In this document: one piece after another, positions 4,170-5,500 of the stretch
Numbering within the stretch: position 1 is the stretch's first letter
How the letters are laid out: each line of letters starts with the position of its first letter
Origin: Chromatocurvus sp964613795
Lineage (GTDB): Bacteria; Pseudomonadota; Gammaproteobacteria; Pseudomonadales; Halieaceae
Assembly: GCA_964613795.1 (NCBI GenBank)
Contig: CAZTJR010000069.1
Coordinates: 1 to 5,500 of the forward strand
DNA length: 5,500 nt
Direction of reading: 5' to 3'
Made by a program: the position numbers and the translations under genes
The notes under the pieces: generated by a model
Told to the model about the DNA's origin: nothing
Database searches by the model: none
What the model saw: the letters and a program-made list of their open reading frames with translations, nothing else

Positions 4170-5360
4170 ATGTCCCACGCAGGCTTAATCTTAGGCCTTC
4201 CGGAGCTGGAGGTCGAACGGGTTGATCGTAACGACGCGATCGCCGTGTACGCCAGACCCAAGAAGCGGCCATGCTGTCTGTATTGCCAGCACCCGCGCAA
4301 TCGCATCAAGGCCACCTACGAACGCACGCTGAAGCACACCCGCCAGGGCAACCAGCTGATCACGCTGTACCTGAAAGCGCCCAAGTACCATTGCCCTCGC
4401 TGCGGTCGCTACTTCCGTCATCGCTTCAAGGGAGTGCGGCCGCGATTCCGGGCGTCAGAAACGTTCCGGCTCGAGGTCTTTGAAGCCCACGATGGTGGTG
4501 CCACCCAGTGCAAGATCAACAAGACCCACGCTATCAGCCCGGCCACGGTGGAGCGCTGGTACCAGAGCTTCTGCCGCCAGCGGCTCTCCGAGATGTCCAA
4601 CCGGCCCTGCCCCCGGGTACTGGGCATCGACGAGCACTTCTTCACCCGCAAACGGGGCTACGCCACGACAATGGTGGACCTCAAACGCAACAAGGTGTTC
4701 GATGTGGTGCTCGGGCGGTCAGAAGCCAGTCTGGAGCGCTATTTGAAGGCATTGCCGGGGCGAGACAACGTCCAGCTGGTCGTCATGGATCTGTCCGAGA
4801 CCTACCGCAATATCGCCCGTCGCTACTTTCCACAGGCAACCATCGTTGCCGACCGATTCCACGTCGTCCGATTGGTGAATCAGCACTTTCTCAAGGCCTG
4901 ACAGAACGCCGATCCCGACGGCCGCAGGAATCGCGGCCTGCTGAGCCTCATGCGTCGGCATGAATGGCGTCTGTCAACAGAGCAGCGAGAGAACCTCGGC
5001 AAATACCTCAATGAGTTTCCTGTGCTGAACGCCCTGTATGACGCCAAGCAACGCCTCAACCGGCTGCTGCTCCTGAAAACCTTGACGAGAAAGCGGGCGA
5101 AAAAGGCACTACCCAAGTTGCTCACGTTGATCGACCAGCTACATGCCAGCCCGCTTTACGCGCTGGCAAAGACACTGACATCCTGGCTGGAGCCCATCGC
5201 CGCCATGTGGCGTTTCTCGAAGAGCAATGGAGTCACTGAGGGTTACCATACCAAGATGGAAATGATGACCAGGAGGGCTTACGGATTCAGGAATTTTGAG
5301 AACTATCGATTGAGAGTCTTAACCCATTGCGGATGGGATGGCATTATTAACCGTGTTTAG
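4170..5360 (+). pseudogene. ISL3-family transposase interrupted by an in-frame TGA
   Basis: The frame spans 396 codons, near the usual ISL3 length, with one internal stop at codon 244 (TGA, 4899-4901). Residues 35-78 hold the zinc-binding motif (CCLYC and CPRC). Residues 100-140 look like a helix-turn-helix region (AISPATVERWY). The catalytic candidates are D154 in GIDEHFF, D207 in VMDLSETY and E357 in NGVTEGYH, followed by RRAYGFRNFENYRLRV, an ISL3 signature. The stop falls after QHFLKA, where relatives usually have Trp, so a single TGG-to-TGA change explains it. The upstream product (243 aa) lacks the catalytic Glu; the downstream part (ATG at 4950) lacks DNA binding. Transposition needs suppression or another copy. 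All else is in frame, so inactivation seems recent. Confidence 0.87.
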
Positions 5361-5366
5361 TGAAAA

Positions 5367-5385
5367 CCGGTGCATTCCCCGTTAA
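5367..5385 (-). repeat. ISL3 right inverted repeat, inner part only
   Basis: On the minus strand it reads TTAACGGGGAATGCACCGG, matching 4107-4123 apart from one substitution and a two-base indel. Outward of 5385 the sequence (GTGGGGCCGCCC) departs from the left repeat. Confidence 0.6.
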
Positions 5386-5446
5386 GTGGGGCCGCCCGGA
5401 ATCGGATGGTCTGAGGTTTTATAAGTATCTGAAAAATAATGAAAGA

Positions 5447-5500
5447 TGGTGGGCCCAGTAGGACTTGAACCTACGACCAATCGATTATGAGTCGACTGCT
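5447..5500 (-). tRNA. tRNA-Ile(CAU), 3' part; 5' part beyond the window
   Basis: The minus strand holds the anticodon stem-loop (GTCGA-CTCATAA-TCGAT, anticodon CAT at 5487-5489), variable loop TGGTC, T-arm (GTAGG-TTCAAGT-CCTAC), acceptor 3' strand TGGGCCC, discriminator A and encoded CCA (5447-5449). The body closely resembles the minor isoleucine tRNA whose CAU anticodon is modified to lysidine to read AUA codons (E. coli ileX/ileY type), rather than Met or initiator tRNA. The acceptor 5' strand and most of the D-arm lie past the right edge. The 3' end faces the IS-rich region, the side normally used by tRNA-targeting integrases. Confidence 0.9.

Larger units (their letters stand above)
4095..5385 (+). 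mobile_element. ISL3-family insertion sequence, right terminus clipped
   Basis: The left end starts GGCTCTTCATCATTAACGGG, the GGCTCTTC terminus typical of ISL3-family elements. A single transposase gene follows. At the right side the inner part of the inverted repeat (TTAACGGGG..CACCGG on the minus strand) is present at 5367-5385, but the outer dozen or so bases (the expected GGCTCTTC portion) do not match. The right end therefore looks truncated or replaced. No 8-bp duplication of the left flank (AGAAGCTA) is seen on the right. With a stop codon inside the transposase as well, the copy is probably immobile by itself. Confidence 0.8.

Noticed and set aside
4899..4901. TGA read as selenocysteine or Trp by an alternative code
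   Set aside because: Transposases of this family do not use selenocysteine, and the other genes here end at TGA in the normal way (orfA, the antitoxin frame, the exported protein). A nonsense mutation is simpler.
1..5500. CRISPR array or phage defence system
   Set aside because: No regularly spaced repeats and no Cas, restriction or abortive-infection gene motifs were seen apart from the toxin-antitoxin remnant.

Overview
The window looks like a stretch of bacterial chromosome, or possibly plasmid, crowded with insertion sequences. It most likely comes from a proteobacterium. The support for that is moderate-to-high GC coding sequence, IS3, IS21, IS6 and ISL3 family elements of proteobacterial style, a ParE/RelE-type toxin, a secreted protein with a VPxPA/PEP-CTERM-like tail, and a tRNA gene that encodes its own CCA end. 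No species can be named from the sequence alone.

Left part (1-1962). A complete-looking IS3-family element (70-1735) has 23-bp imperfect terminal repeats. Its two reading frames, orfA and orfB, are joined by an A8 slippery run, and the DD(35)E catalytic triad is intact. Both flanks are pieces of an IS21-type istA gene, but they face each other: the left flank reads rightward into the IS3 and the right flank reads leftward into it. No target duplication is visible. The IS3 therefore probably sits at a rearrangement junction between two istA copies. The right flank keeps the IS21 outer end with two tandem 22-bp repeats.

Middle part (1963-2835). A leftward toxin-antitoxin locus has lost its front. 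The ParE/RelE-like toxin is nearly whole, although an ochre codon removes a probable Trp-Pro tail. Its antitoxin is cut off at the 5' side by the left end of an IS6-family element. That IS6 fragment holds only about the first 33 transposase codons. It runs into the start of a second, diverged IS6-family transposase, which itself stops after about 18 native codons.

Right part (2836-5500). A 343-bp non-coding stretch with two dyad symmetries follows. Next comes one non-mobile gene on the minus strand, a 231-residue exported protein with an exosortase-type tail. An ISL3-family element (4095 to about 5385) follows; its transposase carries a single in-frame TGA where the family usually has Trp, and its right terminus appears clipped. 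The window ends inside a minus-strand tRNA-Ile(CAU) gene whose 3' end faces the mobile region.

Apart from the IS3 transposase, the exported protein, the tRNA and possibly the toxin, everything recognisable is truncated or interrupted. I see no coherent new multigene system. The most interesting signals are the convergent istA fragments around the IS3, the toxin gene left behind a decapitated antitoxin, and the nested pair of diverged IS6 fragments next to a tRNA gene.
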